Shown here in pieces: positions 6,898-13,594 of a stretch of 64,000 nt of DNA. The translations under genes were made by a program, and so were the position numbers. The notes beneath the pieces were generated by a model that was not told where the DNA came from, did no database searches, and worked only from the letters and a program-made list of their open reading frames with translations. Every line of letters starts with the position of its first letter. The first letter of the stretch is position 1. This DNA is from a virus, in the IMG/VR virus record IMGVR_UViG_3300032246_001892, positions 1-64,000 of that record. One strand, given 5' to 3'.

Positions 6898-7026
6898 ATG
6901 GATAAGTTCATTAAAACAATTTCATCTACGGTCAATTCAATTATTGACTGGATTGCTGTACACCCAAAGACCGCTCTCATGGTTTTTGTGTTTGTAGTCG
7001 GCTTTATTTTGGGCACTCTCTTTTAA
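6898..7026 (+). CDS. Small membrane protein (42 aa)
   Basis: Short gene supported by the late-type element just upstream. Product MDKFIKTISSTVNSIIDW then one hydrophobic segment (about residues 27-42). Its place between the spanin-like and holin-like genes suggests a lysis accessory such as an antiholin or pinholin; this is inference only. Confidence 0.55.
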   Translation: MDKFIKTISSTVNSIIDWIAVHPKTALMVFVFVVGFILGTLF

Positions 7027-7042
7027 GGGAGTCCATATTCAT

Positions 7043-7150
7043 ATGTATTTTAAAAAACATTCATACTACCGTTCTGCCTTTTGGTGTACATATAGTTTGC
7101 TTTTAGGTTTTGTTGTTGCGAGAGGTATTTTATTTCATTTATATAGGTAA
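7043..7150 (+). CDS. Very small membrane protein (35 aa)
   Basis: 35 codons from ATG 7043; basic N-terminus (MYFKKHSYYR) followed by one hydrophobic segment. Its stop overlaps the late element of the next gene. Small size makes it tentative, but its position in the lysis cassette and positive-inside pattern fit a real gene. Confidence 0.4.
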   Translation: MYFKKHSYYRSAFWCTYSLLLGFVVARGILFHLYR

Positions 7151-7160
7151 GTAGTTATAT
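7148..7160 (+). promoter_or_regulatory. Late-type promoter element
   Basis: TAAGTA (7148-7153), seven bases, ATG 7161. Confidence 0.5.
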
Positions 7161-7574
7161 ATGTGGCAAAATATCATTAATGTGACTAAATCAGCCGCAG
7201 CATTTCTTCAGAATGGTAAAGCACCTCCAAACACCCCCGCACACTTGGAAAAACAGATAGAAGATACAAATCATCTATCTTCAAAAAAGTTCTTTATTAT
7301 CTTTACATCGGTATTAATGCTCAGTCTTTTATATTACTCTAGTGTAGCAATTCTCTTATCAATTAGTATGGTTGAGCATATTACTGCATTTGTTACTATA
7401 TTCTCCAAAACAATAGAAATATTTGCAGTTATTATAGCATCCTATCTAGGCGTTCAAGCTGTTGTTGATTTGAAATATAACAGTTCGTCAAACGTTAGTC
7501 TTGAAGGTGATATAGATGTTGAAGAAGAAATATTAACATACAACACGAAAGAGGATGACTATGTATTAAAATGA
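7161..7574 (+). CDS. Holin candidate, two TM segments
   Basis: 137 residues. A polar N-terminus of about 45 residues precedes two hydrophobic helices (about 46-70 and 78-105) joined by a short loop, ending in an acidic tail (DIDVEEEILTYNTKEDDY). Its stop overlaps the start of the lysozyme gene (ATGA). The topology, the position directly before the endolysin and the lack of other domains make it the best holin candidate here, though phage holins share little sequence. Confidence 0.55.
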   Translation: MWQNIINVTKSAAAFLQNGKAPPNTPAHLEKQIEDTNHLSSKKFFIIFTSVLMLSLLYYSSVAILLSISMVEHITAFVTIFSKTIEIFAVIIASYLGVQAVVDLKYNSSSNVSLEGDIDVEEEILTYNTKEDDYVLK

Positions 7575-8182
7575 AATCGCCATCAGAAGAATCTTTAAAA
7601 TTATTATTGGAATATGAAGTAGGAGGAGGCAAACCATATTATGATAAATTCTTGTCGAAATTTACTTGGCCCGGAGGAGCTAGTGGACCTACAATAGGAA
7701 TTGGAGTAGATTGTGGTTATTACTCTAAAGAAGAGCTTTCAAAAATCTTTGCATTTTTATCAAAGAAAGAAATTGATTTAGTTAGAAACGCTTCTGGTAA
7801 AACCGGTCAAGCAGGGAAGGAATATACAATAATATTAAAAAATGCTGGTATAACGGTTTCCTGGGATCAAGCTTCAAATATATTTAAAACTCTTACATGG
7901 CCTAAATTCTCAAAATTAGCAGAAAAGACTTTCCCGGGTCTTGATCAACTCTGTGATAATGCATATGGAGCTATAGTTTCTTTGGTTTTTAATAGAGGTA
8001 CTTCATTATCAGGAGATAGTAGAAGAGAAATGAAAAATATAAAAGATTTAATACCCAATAAAGACTATAAAAATATTGCAAAAGAGTTTCGTAAAATGAA
8101 AAGAATATGGGAAGGAAGAGGTTTAGATGGACTTATTACCAGAAGAGAAGCCGAAGCCAAGCTTGTTGAGACCTGTATTTGA
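7571..8182 (+). CDS. Endolysin, lysozyme-like muramidase
   Basis: 203 residues. The N-terminus carries YEVGGGKPYYDKF then SGPTIGIGVDCGY, the Glu...Tyr-Asp...TIGxG arrangement of lysozyme-fold muramidases. The later AYGAIVSLVFNRG and RREAEAKL match the conserved second half of the GH24-type fold. No signal peptide is seen, consistent with holin-dependent release. It is translationally coupled to the holin candidate. A second lysozyme domain in this genome is in the tail protein at 46603. Confidence 0.8.
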   Translation: MKSPSEESLKLLLEYEVGGGKPYYDKFLSKFTWPGGASGPTIGIGVDCGYYSKEELSKIFAFLSKKEIDLVRNASGKTGQAGKEYTIILKNAGITVSWDQASNIFKTLTWPKFSKLAEKTFPGLDQLCDNAYGAIVSLVFNRGTSLSGDSRREMKNIKDLIPNKDYKNIAKEFRKMKRIWEGRGLDGLITRREAEAKLVETCI

Positions 8183-8183
8183 T

Positions 8184-8441
8184 ATGAATTTGAGTGATGT
8201 TTATTCTAATAGGGTAAAAAAAACCTCCGTATCCTCTCTCGGAGTAGGAGGTTCTTTCCCGACTATAGAAAAAGACCCCACTATTAACAAGTTAGAAAGA
8301 GATGTTATGTCTCAAATGGCTTCTCTTATGCCTAAAGAAACTATTGCTACAGTTATTAATTCTCCTTCCGTTAAAATATTAACCCCGGAAGAAGCGATAA
8401 AAGAGTTGATAGAACTAGAAAAATCCCAGATAATGTCTTAA
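8184..8441 (+). CDS. Hypothetical protein (85 aa)
   Basis: An in-frame ATG at 8127 would lie inside the endolysin gene; the ATG at 8184, two bases after its stop, is preferred. Polar protein with Ser/Thr-rich N-terminus and acidic C-terminal helix. It overlaps the next start at TAATG. Function unknown; possibly part of the late lysis transcript. Confidence 0.6.
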   Translation: MNLSDVYSNRVKKTSVSSLGVGGSFPTIEKDPTINKLERDVMSQMASLMPKETIATVINSPSVKILTPEEAIKELIELEKSQIMS

Positions 8442-8740
8442 TGGATTTATTCGCAATTAATGAAAAAATAAAAGACGAAATGTTATTAAATCATAAGGCA
8501 TTTTTTGCCAAAACGATTTTCCTTTCTGCCGGTGCAGTTATTTTACCAGAGCCCTTTTACGAAACCACTGTCTTATGGGACAAAGAAGAAGATATAGAAA
8601 CTATTCAAAAAGCTGTTAAGAGTACTTCAAAACTTCAAAAGAAATTAAAAGATCATATGACTGAAATGATTTTTGAGTACAACCTGGGTCATCCAGCACT
8701 CGTTTGGGCTACATTTATTACACCAGAACCACCAATTTAA
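8441..8740 (+). CDS. Hypothetical protein (99 aa)
   Basis: 99 residues. Contains FFAKTIFLSAGAVILPEPFY (moderately hydrophobic), then a Lys-rich helix and a C-terminus ending FITPEPPI. Probably soluble or peripheral. Start in a TAATG overlap with the preceding gene. No family recognised. Confidence 0.6.
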   Translation: MDLFAINEKIKDEMLLNHKAFFAKTIFLSAGAVILPEPFYETTVLWDKEEDIETIQKAVKSTSKLQKKLKDHMTEMIFEYNLGHPALVWATFITPEPPI

Positions 8741-8788
8741 AAACTTTGATAAATGGACTAATATTACATAAGTAGATTAAATTGACTT

Positions 8789-9196
8789 ATGAGTTCAGCT
8801 CCCGATATTGACCCAGTTGGTGAAAATTTTATAGAAAAACTTAATATTTTTGAAACAAGACATCGATCATTTATAAATTTAATTGTAAAGCCGATGATGA
8901 CAATGCTGATATTTTTGTCAGTGGGTTATTACACACTTTGGATGTCAACCAATTATGTCAAGCAGGATAAATTTGGGTCTTTCGTCGAAAAACAAATAGA
9001 GGCAGATAAAAGACAAGACGAAATAACAAAAAATAGATTTGAAGTTACACAGGTTAAATTAGAAACCATTATAAATCAACAAGTTGCCTACGGAGAACAA
9101 TTAAAAGCGTATAACCAGCTTTTATCAAACCAGCAAAAACAAATAGATTCTTTAGATAATAGAGTAATGTATCTGGAGAGAAAGAACACCCAATAG
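8789..9196 (+). CDS. Single-TM coiled-coil protein (135 aa)
   Basis: One hydrophobic segment (about residues 30-50), then a long charged coiled coil to the end (QVKLETIINQQVAYGEQLKA and following). The topology would place a coiled coil in the periplasm if inserted N-in, resembling inner-membrane spanin (Rz-like) subunits. With a spanin candidate already at 6286 it may be an accessory lysis or superinfection protein. Function not established. Confidence 0.6.
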   Translation: MSSAPDIDPVGENFIEKLNIFETRHRSFINLIVKPMMTMLIFLSVGYYTLWMSTNYVKQDKFGSFVEKQIEADKRQDEITKNRFEVTQVKLETIINQQVAYGEQLKAYNQLLSNQQKQIDSLDNRVMYLERKNTQ

Positions 9197-9199
9197 AGG

Positions 9200-9211
9200 T
9201 AAATAGGTCAT
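9200..9211 (+). promoter_or_regulatory. Late-type promoter element
   Basis: TAAATA (9200-9205), six bases, ATG 9212. Confidence 0.5.
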
Positions 9212-9394
9212 ATGCCTTACAAGATTAAAAAGATAAATGGGGGTTACAAAGTTTGTAAGACCTCCGGTAAATGTTTTAGTAAAAAACCTCTTTCAAAAAA
9301 GACAGCCGTGGCACAAAGAGCAGCCATAGCAATAAATGCTTACGAATCTTCTAAAGTTTCCTTAATTAAACTTATTGAAGACAATTTAACATAA
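9212..9394 (+). CDS. Small basic conserved phage protein (60 aa)
   Basis: Begins MPYKIKKINGGYKVCKTSGK and continues with a KKPLSKKTAVAQRAAIA helix. I recognise this pattern (Tyr-Lys-Val-rich strand, then a K-T-A-x-x-Q-x-x-A helix) from short, uncharacterised proteins of large phages. Strongly basic, so nucleic-acid binding is possible. Confidence 0.65.
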   Translation: MPYKIKKINGGYKVCKTSGKCFSKKPLSKKTAVAQRAAIAINAYESSKVSLIKLIEDNLT

Positions 9395-9406
9395 AGATAT
9401 AACATT

Positions 9407-9583
9407 GTGAAAAACAAAAGATTTTGTTATCGCAATGGTGTGGTGTTAATTGACACGCATCCACATCTTTTGTTAGGCCAAGTAGTAGAAATTATAGATG
9501 AAAGTGATAATGCCTTTAAAGTGAGGGTATGCCATAATAGTGTGGTCTTTGTAGTAAATAAAGAAAATATTTTAGTTAATTGA
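9407..9583 (+). CDS. Small protein, GTG start (58 aa)
   Basis: An open frame from GTG 9407 to TGA 9581-9583. The product is a beta-rich domain (VLIDTHPHLLLGQVVEIIDE, then FKVRVCHNSVVFVVNKENI) resembling small SH3-like or DUF-type folds. A promoter-like pair TTGAAG-17-TATAAC ends three bases before the GTG. Tentative because of size and rare start. Confidence 0.5.
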   Translation: MKNKRFCYRNGVVLIDTHPHLLLGQVVEIIDESDNAFKVRVCHNSVVFVVNKENILVN

Positions 9584-9585
9584 TC

Positions 9586-9621
9586 TTGACTTAACCTAAT
9601 AATATATCATATATTAATTAT
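9586..9621 (+). promoter_or_regulatory. Early-type promoter
   Basis: TTGACT (9586-9591), 18-bp spacer, TATATT (9610-9615), six bases to ATG 9622. Confidence 0.65.
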
Positions 9622-10017
9622 ATGATTCACGTAGCATTAGCTAATATTGAAAGTCAAGTAATCAAAGGAATGGTTCTTGAGGCTCCTGTTAATTCTATTG
9701 CCTATAACGATTTAGATATTCCAGTTTTAATTCAAGAAGGAGCCATATTCAAAGTTACTCATAATAACAGAGTTGGAGTCAATAGATATCGCATTAATCT
9801 GCAGGATATTAAGACTGGCGAGAAGCGTTATCAGATGAATTATGGTATTGGTAAGAATAATAAAGGCAATCCAGTTTGGTCTCGTAGGAAGGATCTAGAG
9901 AATCCAGAAGATATTCCTCTTTGCTATTCTTTGAAAACAAAAAATCCTCTTTTTAGAAAAGTTCCCGGAGAAAAAAGATATATCTTTACTAAATTAGATA
10001 CACCTATAAGATTTTAA
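9622..10017 (+). CDS. Hypothetical protein (131 aa)
   Basis: 131 residues, predicted mixed beta/alpha, basic C-terminal half (SRRKDLENPEDIP; KVPGEKRYIFTKLD). No family recognised. It has its own early-type promoter and ends two bases before the first tRNA. Confidence 0.6.
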   Translation: MIHVALANIESQVIKGMVLEAPVNSIAYNDLDIPVLIQEGAIFKVTHNNRVGVNRYRINLQDIKTGEKRYQMNYGIGKNNKGNPVWSRRKDLENPEDIPLCYSLKTKNPLFRKVPGEKRYIFTKLDTPIRF

Positions 10018-10018
10018 T

Positions 10019-10092
10019 GCCTGGTTAGTTTAATGGTAAAACGGTTGATTTGTAATCATCAAACAAGAGTTCGATTCTCTTACTAGGCTCCA
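10019..10092 (+). tRNA. tRNA-Thr(UGU), CCA encoded
   Basis: Acceptor GCCTGGT/ACTAGGC (7 pairs, one G-T), anticodon loop TTTGTAA with anticodon TGT, canonical T-loop TTCGATT, discriminator T and encoded CCA. It directly precedes an HNH endonuclease gene that ends at an orphan tRNA 3' half. Confidence 0.9.
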
Positions 10093-10118
10093 TTTTATAA
10101 AAATAGTCACCGATAGGA

Positions 10119-10130
10119 TAAATATGATAT
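10119..10130 (+). promoter_or_regulatory. Late-type promoter element
   Basis: TAAATA (10119-10124), six bases, ATG 10131. Confidence 0.55.
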
Positions 10131-10580
10131 ATGAGTCCTACAGGCCTTAATATAACACAATATATTAATTTACGTAAAATAACTGGCAATGTTACATCTA
10201 CTTGTTGTTGTGGGAAACCCTTTACAAGGCAAAAACATAGAGCTGGTAAATACTGCAGTTTACAATGTTTAGCTGAAGCAAAAAAGCAAAAAGTTGGGGA
10301 ACAAAATATATCTTTGTTCAAAGAAGGTAAATTAACACATAGAAAAATTATAAAAAGAGTTATGCTAGCTATGGGAGTTGAACACAAATGTCAAATATGT
10401 GGACTAACTGAATGGTTAGATAAACCTATTTCAATGGTATTAGATCATATTAATGGTCGAGCGGATAATAATAGACCAGAAAATCTGCGACTTATTTGTC
10501 ATAATTGTGATTCTCAAACAGAACATTATAAAGGACGCAACAAAGGTAGAGGACGTAAATCATTGGGTTTAATTAAATAA
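10131..10580 (+). CDS. HNH homing-type endonuclease
   Basis: 149 residues. N-terminal zinc-like fingers (CCCGKPFTRQKHRAGKYC) are followed by CQICGLTEW, LDHINGRADNNRPENLRLICHNC, the HNH core with metal-coordinating Cys pairs. Free-standing HNH enzymes of this type are common mobile genes in T4-like phages. It sits between an intact tRNA-Thr and an orphan tRNA 3' half, consistent with insertion at a tRNA locus. Own late-type element upstream. Confidence 0.85.
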   Translation: MSPTGLNITQYINLRKITGNVTSTCCCGKPFTRQKHRAGKYCSLQCLAEAKKQKVGEQNISLFKEGKLTHRKIIKRVMLAMGVEHKCQICGLTEWLDKPISMVLDHINGRADNNRPENLRLICHNCDSQTEHYKGRNKGRGRKSLGLIK

Positions 10581-10614
10581 AAGCTTCGTGAGTTCGAATC
10601 TCACCTCAGGCTCT
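10581..10614 (+). pseudogene. Orphan tRNA 3' half
   Basis: Immediately after the HNH stop: T-stem GTGAG (10588-10592), canonical loop TTCGAAT, stem CTCAC, then acceptor strand CTCAGGC (10605-10611). No matching 5' half is adjacent. It pairs with the tRNA-Thr 5' acceptor at six of seven positions (one G-T), so it may be the displaced original 3' end of that tRNA. Confidence 0.6.
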
Positions 10615-10634
10615 CTTACCGCAATTAAGGGGGA

Positions 10635-10645
10635 TAAGTATATAT
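10635..10645 (+). promoter_or_regulatory. Late-type promoter element
   Basis: TAAGTA (10635-10640), five bases, GTG 10646. Confidence 0.45.
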
Positions 10646-10774
10646 GTGTTGGATCCATTAGAGGCTGCAATGACTGGGTTGATGTTACTCCCGTTTGTAA
10701 TTTGTTATACAATCTTTTTAATAATCAAATATTCACGTAAGATTCTTCTTGCAATTTCTCGTAAGGTGTTTTAA
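10646..10774 (+). CDS. Small membrane protein, GTG start (42 aa)
   Basis: From GTG 10646 the frame gives MLDPLEAAMTG, a hydrophobic helix of about 17 residues, and a basic tail (IIKYSRKILLAISRKVF). An overlapping ATG at 10644 leads to a stop after five codons, so GTG is the likely start; the TAAGTA element five bases upstream fits. Function unknown. Confidence 0.5.
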   Translation: MLDPLEAAMTGLMLLPFVICYTIFLIIKYSRKILLAISRKVF

Positions 10775-10806
10775 TATACATCATAGCAATAAGTCCTCAT
10801 AGTGTA

Positions 10807-10884
10807 GCTCCTGTAGTGTAATTGGTTAACACATCCCCCTTTCACGGGGAAGACTTACGGGTTCGAACCCCGTCAGGAGTACCA
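10807..10884 (+). tRNA. tRNA-Glu(UUC), CCA encoded
   Basis: Acceptor GCTCCTG/CAGGAGT, anticodon loop CTTTCAC with TTC, T-arm ACGGG-TTCGAAC-CCCGT, discriminator A and CCA. Canonical D-arm with GG. Confidence 0.93.
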
Positions 10885-10933
10885 TATAATTTATACAGAA
10901 GCTTACAGAAGTGATAAAGGAAGAAAATTGAAC

Positions 10934-11021
10934 GGAGCGATGCCTGAGAGGTTTAAAGGAGAATTCTACTAAAATTCCGAGGTCTAATACACCTCCGTGG
11001 GTTCGAATCCCACTCGCTCTT
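10934..11021 (+). tRNA. tRNA-Ser, anticodon read as ACU
   Basis: Acceptor GGAGCGA/TCGCTCT (7 pairs, one G-T), D-stem CCT/AGG, anticodon stem GAATT/AATTC with loop CTACTAA, long variable arm, T-arm GTGGG-TTCGAAT-CCCAC. The class II shape fits Ser. The loop places ACT at the anticodon, with A at position 34, unusual for bacterial tRNAs. CCA is not encoded. Confidence 0.75.
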
Positions 11022-11024
11022 AAT

Positions 11025-11116
11025 GGCAGGTTGGTAGAGTCTGGTTTATTGCACCGCACTTGAAATGCGGAGAACTTTTATCGGTTCCGTGGGTTCGAAT
11101 CCCACACCTGCTTCCA
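11025..11116 (+). tRNA. tRNA-Ser(UGA), CCA encoded
   Basis: Acceptor GGCAGGT/ACCTGCT, anticodon stem CCGCA/TGCGG with loop CTTGAAA (TGA), long variable arm, T-arm GTGGG-TTCGAAT-CCCAC, CCA encoded. Three bases separate it from the preceding tRNA-Ser, so they are probably co-transcribed. Confidence 0.88.
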
Positions 11117-11122
11117 TTTTTT

Positions 11123-11194
11123 GCCTGATGAGACAGCAAGAGAAGTCCACGGTCTGCAAAACCGTTATGTTCGGAGCGTTACCGAAATCAGGCT
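11123..11194 (+). tRNA. Non-canonical tRNA-Cys(GCA)
   Basis: Perfect acceptor GCCTGAT/ATCAGGC, anticodon stem ACGGT/ACCGT with loop CTGCAAA (GCA), perfect T-stem TTCGG/CCGAA. The T-loop is AGCGTTA instead of TTCRANY, and the D-arm (GAC...GTC, loop AGCAAGAGAA) lacks the GG that normally docks with the T-loop. Discriminator T as in Cys tRNAs; CCA not complete in DNA. The only other tRNA here with this T-loop pattern is Val at 16629. It lies just before a GIY-YIG gene. Confidence 0.7.
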
Positions 11195-11225
11195 CATTTT
11201 TTATGATTTTTAGACCCTTGCTTAG

Positions 11226-11238
11226 TAAGTATATGTAT
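11226..11238 (+). promoter_or_regulatory. Late-type promoter element
   Basis: TAAGTA (11226-11231), seven bases, ATG 11239. Confidence 0.5.
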
Positions 11239-11853
11239 ATGAATAATTTTTACTATCTATACAAAATAACCAATTTAATTAATAAAAAATATTATATAGG
11301 TGTCCATAGTACTAATAATTTAGATGATGGGTATATGGGATCTGGAAAATTGATATTAAAAGCTATAAAAAAATATGGAAACAAAAATTTTAAAAAAGAA
11401 ATATTAGAGTGGTTTAATACAGAAGAAGAAATGTACAAAAAAGAAATTGAAATTGTTAATGAAGAATTCGTAAATGATAAAACAAACTACAATGTCAAGC
11501 TTGGCGGGCCAGCTAATTTTTATTATATAAATAAAAACAAATTAAACCATAAAAAAAATCAACACTTAATACATGCTAACAAATTAAAATCTGATCCAGA
11601 ATATAGAAAAAGATTTGTTGAAAAAATGAAAAATGCCTTATCAAAGGAAAAGCGATTAGAGTATAGCAAAAGGATGAAAGAGAATAATTGTAATAGAAAT
11701 AGATTTTGGATATCAAACGATTTTTATAAAAAATCTAAAATGGTAACACAAGAACAGTTTGATGTTCTGTTAAATCAAAATTGGTATAAGGGTGTAAAAT
11801 ATAGAAAGAATAGATCGGTTCAAATCCAGTCCGGCGCTCCATATATGGGGTAA
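11239..11853 (+). CDS. GIY-YIG homing-type endonuclease
   Basis: 204 residues from ATG 11239. The GIY-YIG core is at the N-terminus: FYYLYKITNLINKKYYIGVH, then an AIKKYGNKNFKKEILEWF helix typical of the domain. A basic DNA-binding region follows. The frame stays open upstream to 11065 through tRNA genes, which I reject as fortuitous. The last codons (about NRSVQIQSGAPYMG) read through an orphan tRNA 3' half, suggesting the gene inserted at a tRNA. Mobile endonucleases of this type are frequent in T4-like phages. Confidence 0.85.
   Translation: MNNFYYLYKITNLINKKYYIGVHSTNNLDDGYMGSGKLILKAIKKYGNKNFKKEILEWFNTEEEMYKKEIEIVNEEFVNDKTNYNVKLGGPANFYYINKNKLNHKKNQHLIHANKLKSDPEYRKRFVEKMKNALSKEKRLEYSKRMKENNCNRNRFWISNDFYKKSKMVTQEQFDVLLNQNWYKGVKYRKNRSVQIQSGAPYMG
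11813..11841 (+). pseudogene. Orphan tRNA 3' half with CCA
   Basis: T-loop TTCAAAT (11819-11825) flanked by a weak T-stem, acceptor strand CCGGCGC (11831-11837), T discriminator and CCA. The required 5' strand GCGCCGG is not found nearby. It overlaps the 3' end of the GIY-YIG coding region. Confidence 0.55.
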
Positions 11854-11861
11854 GTATTAAT
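11851..11861 (+). promoter_or_regulatory. Late-type promoter element
   Basis: TAAGTA (11851-11856), five bases, ATG 11862. Confidence 0.55.
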
Positions 11862-12215
11862 ATGTTTACAAGAATTAAAGACGCTCTTCAAGGCAAAGCT
11901 CCTATAACAGCTTCACGTTCCCCTAAATGGGCTGGTGTGAGAGAAAGTCATTTAAAACAACATCCTACTTGTGCAGTATGTGAAGGAAACGAAAATCTTA
12001 ATGTTCATCATATTAAACCCTTTCACTTACATCCAGAATTAGAATTAGAACCCACTAATCTTGTAACTCTTTGTGAATGTGAAAAACATGGTGTAAATTG
12101 CCATTTGCTTATAGGTCATATAGGTAATTTTCACAATATTAATCCTCATGTATTAGAAGATATTCCAATTTGGAACGAGAGATTAAAAGAAAAAAACGAT
12201 AACCCAGACGTATAG
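11862..12215 (+). CDS. HNH endonuclease
   Basis: 117 residues. SPKWAGVRESHLKQHPTCAV then CEGNENLNVHHIKPFH, LEPTNLVTLCE and CHLLIGHIGNF: a compact HNH nuclease with paired Cys ligands. This short version is widespread in phages, sometimes with a packaging or DNA-processing role rather than homing, so a mobile nature is not certain. It lies between tRNA genes and has its own late-type element. Confidence 0.82.
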   Translation: MFTRIKDALQGKAPITASRSPKWAGVRESHLKQHPTCAVCEGNENLNVHHIKPFHLHPELELEPTNLVTLCECEKHGVNCHLLIGHIGNFHNINPHVLEDIPIWNERLKEKNDNPDV

Positions 12216-12255
12216 TCATTGCTTTATCAGCTAAAACGTATTAATATAAATAATA

Positions 12256-12329
12256 CGTGATGTAGCCCAATGGTTAAGGCGCCTGGTTTGGGACCAGGAG
12301 ATTTGAGAGTTCGAGTCTCTCCATCACGA
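12256..12329 (+). tRNA. tRNA-Pro(UGG)
   Basis: Acceptor CGTGATG/CATCACG, anticodon stem CCTGG/CCAGG with loop TTTGGGA (TGG), T-loop TTCGAGT, discriminator A; CCA not encoded. A perfect TATAAATA box (12245-12252) lies just upstream. Confidence 0.92.
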
Positions 12330-12339
12330 TAAAGTTCAT

Positions 12340-12415
12340 TCCTCGGTAGCTCAATTGGTAGAGCATGCGACTGTTAATCGCAGGGTTGCTGGATCGTACC
12401 CAGCCCGGGGAGCCA
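12340..12415 (+). tRNA. tRNA-Asn(GUU), CCA encoded
   Basis: Acceptor TCCTCGG/CCGGGGA (one T-G), anticodon arm TGCGA-CTGTTAA-TCGCA, T-arm GCTGG-ATCGTAC-CCAGC, discriminator G, CCA. The T-loop carries A54 and T58 in place of the usual T54 and A58. Confidence 0.9.
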
Positions 12416-12441
12416 CTTTTAAAAACAATAATTTAATCTAT

Positions 12442-12476
12442 TTGATTTAACTATCTAAATCCCTTATAATAAAAAC
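12442..12476 (+). promoter_or_regulatory. Early-type promoter of purA
   Basis: TTGATT (12442-12447), 17-bp spacer, TATAAT (12465-12470), six bases (AAAAAC) to ATG 12477. No Shine-Dalgarno site fits in the interval. Confidence 0.75.
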
Positions 12477-13472
12477 ATGATTGAATATGTAGACATCATC
12501 GTGGGTCTTGCTTGGGGTGATGAAGGTAAAGGTAAAATCTCAAGTGCTCTTGCAGAGAACTATGATATGGTATGTCGTTGGAACGGAGGTCCTAATGCAG
12601 GGCATACTGTTTACATAGATAATAAAAAATACAAGACGCATCTTATCCCATCTGGAGTGTTTCATGGTAAGCCTTCTATCATCGGTCCTAATTGTGTAAT
12701 AAATCTTGAAAAATTTAATGAAGAATTAATTTATCTTGATGATAATGGATTTGATGCAAGTTTAGTAAAAGTGCATCCCAACGCTCACATTATTACAGAA
12801 GATCATATTCAATATGATTTAAATTATCTTAAACCTAAATTAGGAACTACTGGACAGGGTATAGCTCCTTGTTATGCAGATAAAGCAAATAGAGTTGGTA
12901 TTCAAGCATGGACTCAATTAGATAAAAAATATATATGGGACATGAAGTTGAAAGGTAAGATTCTTTGTGAAGGAGCGCAAAGCATTTGGCTTGATATTAA
13001 TTGGGGAGATTATCCTTATGTAACAAGCAGTGAGACATTTCCTCATAATGCATGCTCTCTTGGATTCTCGCCAAAGAAGATTCGAGACATTATAGGTGTA
13101 GCAAAAATTTACGATACTAAAAGTGGTGTAGATCCTTTATTCCCCGAGACTCTCTGGGATGATCCAATTCTTAATAAGATCATAGAGATTGGCAATGAAA
13201 AGGGAACCACCACCGGAAGAAAGCGAATTGTTAATTGGTTGAATGTATCAAAACTTATTAATGCAATTAATCTTTCAGGTGTTAATAAATTAATCATTAA
13301 CAAATGTGATGTATTAGATCAAGTAGGAGAGTTTAAATTATATCATAAAAATGGATTTATGACTTTTGAACATTTACATGCTTTGCAAGTATGGTTAGAA
13401 ATTTTTATCATAGAAGCTACAGAAATCAAAAGAAAAGATATTGTATTTTCTGGAGACGTGACTAAGATATGA
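12477..13472 (+). CDS. purA: Adenylosuccinate synthetase (short viral/archaeal form)
   Basis: 331 residues, about 100 shorter than bacterial PurA. It keeps WGDEGKGK with catalytic Asp15, GGPNAGHT, LIPSG, GTTGQGI, EGAQSIWLD, YPYVTSSET and the guanine-binding NKCDVLD. The Asp-binding loop reads GTTTGRKR. The family joins IMP and aspartate with GTP to give adenylosuccinate. PurZ, which acts on dGMP for 2-aminoadenine DNA, is described as replacing the catalytic Asp; Asp is present here, so PurA chemistry is more likely. It has its own leaderless-type promoter and sits between tRNA genes. Confidence 0.85.
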   Translation: MIEYVDIIVGLAWGDEGKGKISSALAENYDMVCRWNGGPNAGHTVYIDNKKYKTHLIPSGVFHGKPSIIGPNCVINLEKFNEELIYLDDNGFDASLVKVHPNAHIITEDHIQYDLNYLKPKLGTTGQGIAPCYADKANRVGIQAWTQLDKKYIWDMKLKGKILCEGAQSIWLDINWGDYPYVTSSETFPHNACSLGFSPKKIRDIIGVAKIYDTKSGVDPLFPETLWDDPILNKIIEIGNEKGTTTGRKRIVNWLNVSKLINAINLSGVNKLIINKCDVLDQVGEFKLYHKNGFMTFEHLHALQVWLEIFIIEATEIKRKDIVFSGDVTKI

Positions 13473-13478
13473 AAGCAA

Positions 13479-13551
13479 TACGGAGTAGCTCAATTGGTAG
13501 AGCAGCAGAATTTGGATCTGCTGGTTCTAGGTTCGATTCCTAGCTCCGTAG
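13479..13551 (+). tRNA. tRNA-Gln(UUG)
   Basis: Acceptor TACGGAG/CTCCGTA beginning with the T-A pair typical of Gln, anticodon arm GCAGA-ATTTGGA-TCTGC (TTG), T-loop TTCGATT, discriminator G; CCA not encoded. It starts six bases after the purA stop. Confidence 0.92.
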
Positions 13552-13559
13552 CTTTTTTA

Positions 13560-13594
13560 TTGATATTCCTGATTAATTAATTTAATATATACAC
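13560..13594 (+). promoter_or_regulatory. Early-type promoter
   Basis: TTGATA (13560-13565), 17-bp spacer, TAATAT (13583-13588), six bases to ATG 13595. Confidence 0.7.

Noticed and set aside
8222-8253. Hairpin AACCTCC...GGAGGTT as a terminator after the endolysin
   Set aside because: It lies within the next coding region, has an 18-base loop and no T-run.
10826-11059. Minus-strand frame across the tRNA cluster
   Set aside because: It is the antisense reading of tRNA-Glu and the tRNA-Ser genes, with typical tRNA-derived peptide patterns.
11065-11238. N-terminal extension of the GIY-YIG gene
   Set aside because: It runs through tRNA-Ser and tRNA-Cys; the GIY-YIG domain and the late-type element both indicate the ATG at 11239.
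12477-13472. PurZ (2-aminoadenine synthesis) for the PurA-like gene
   Set aside because: The catalytic Asp in WGDEGKGK is retained, the polymerase is family B, and no DatZ- or MazZ-like gene is visible.
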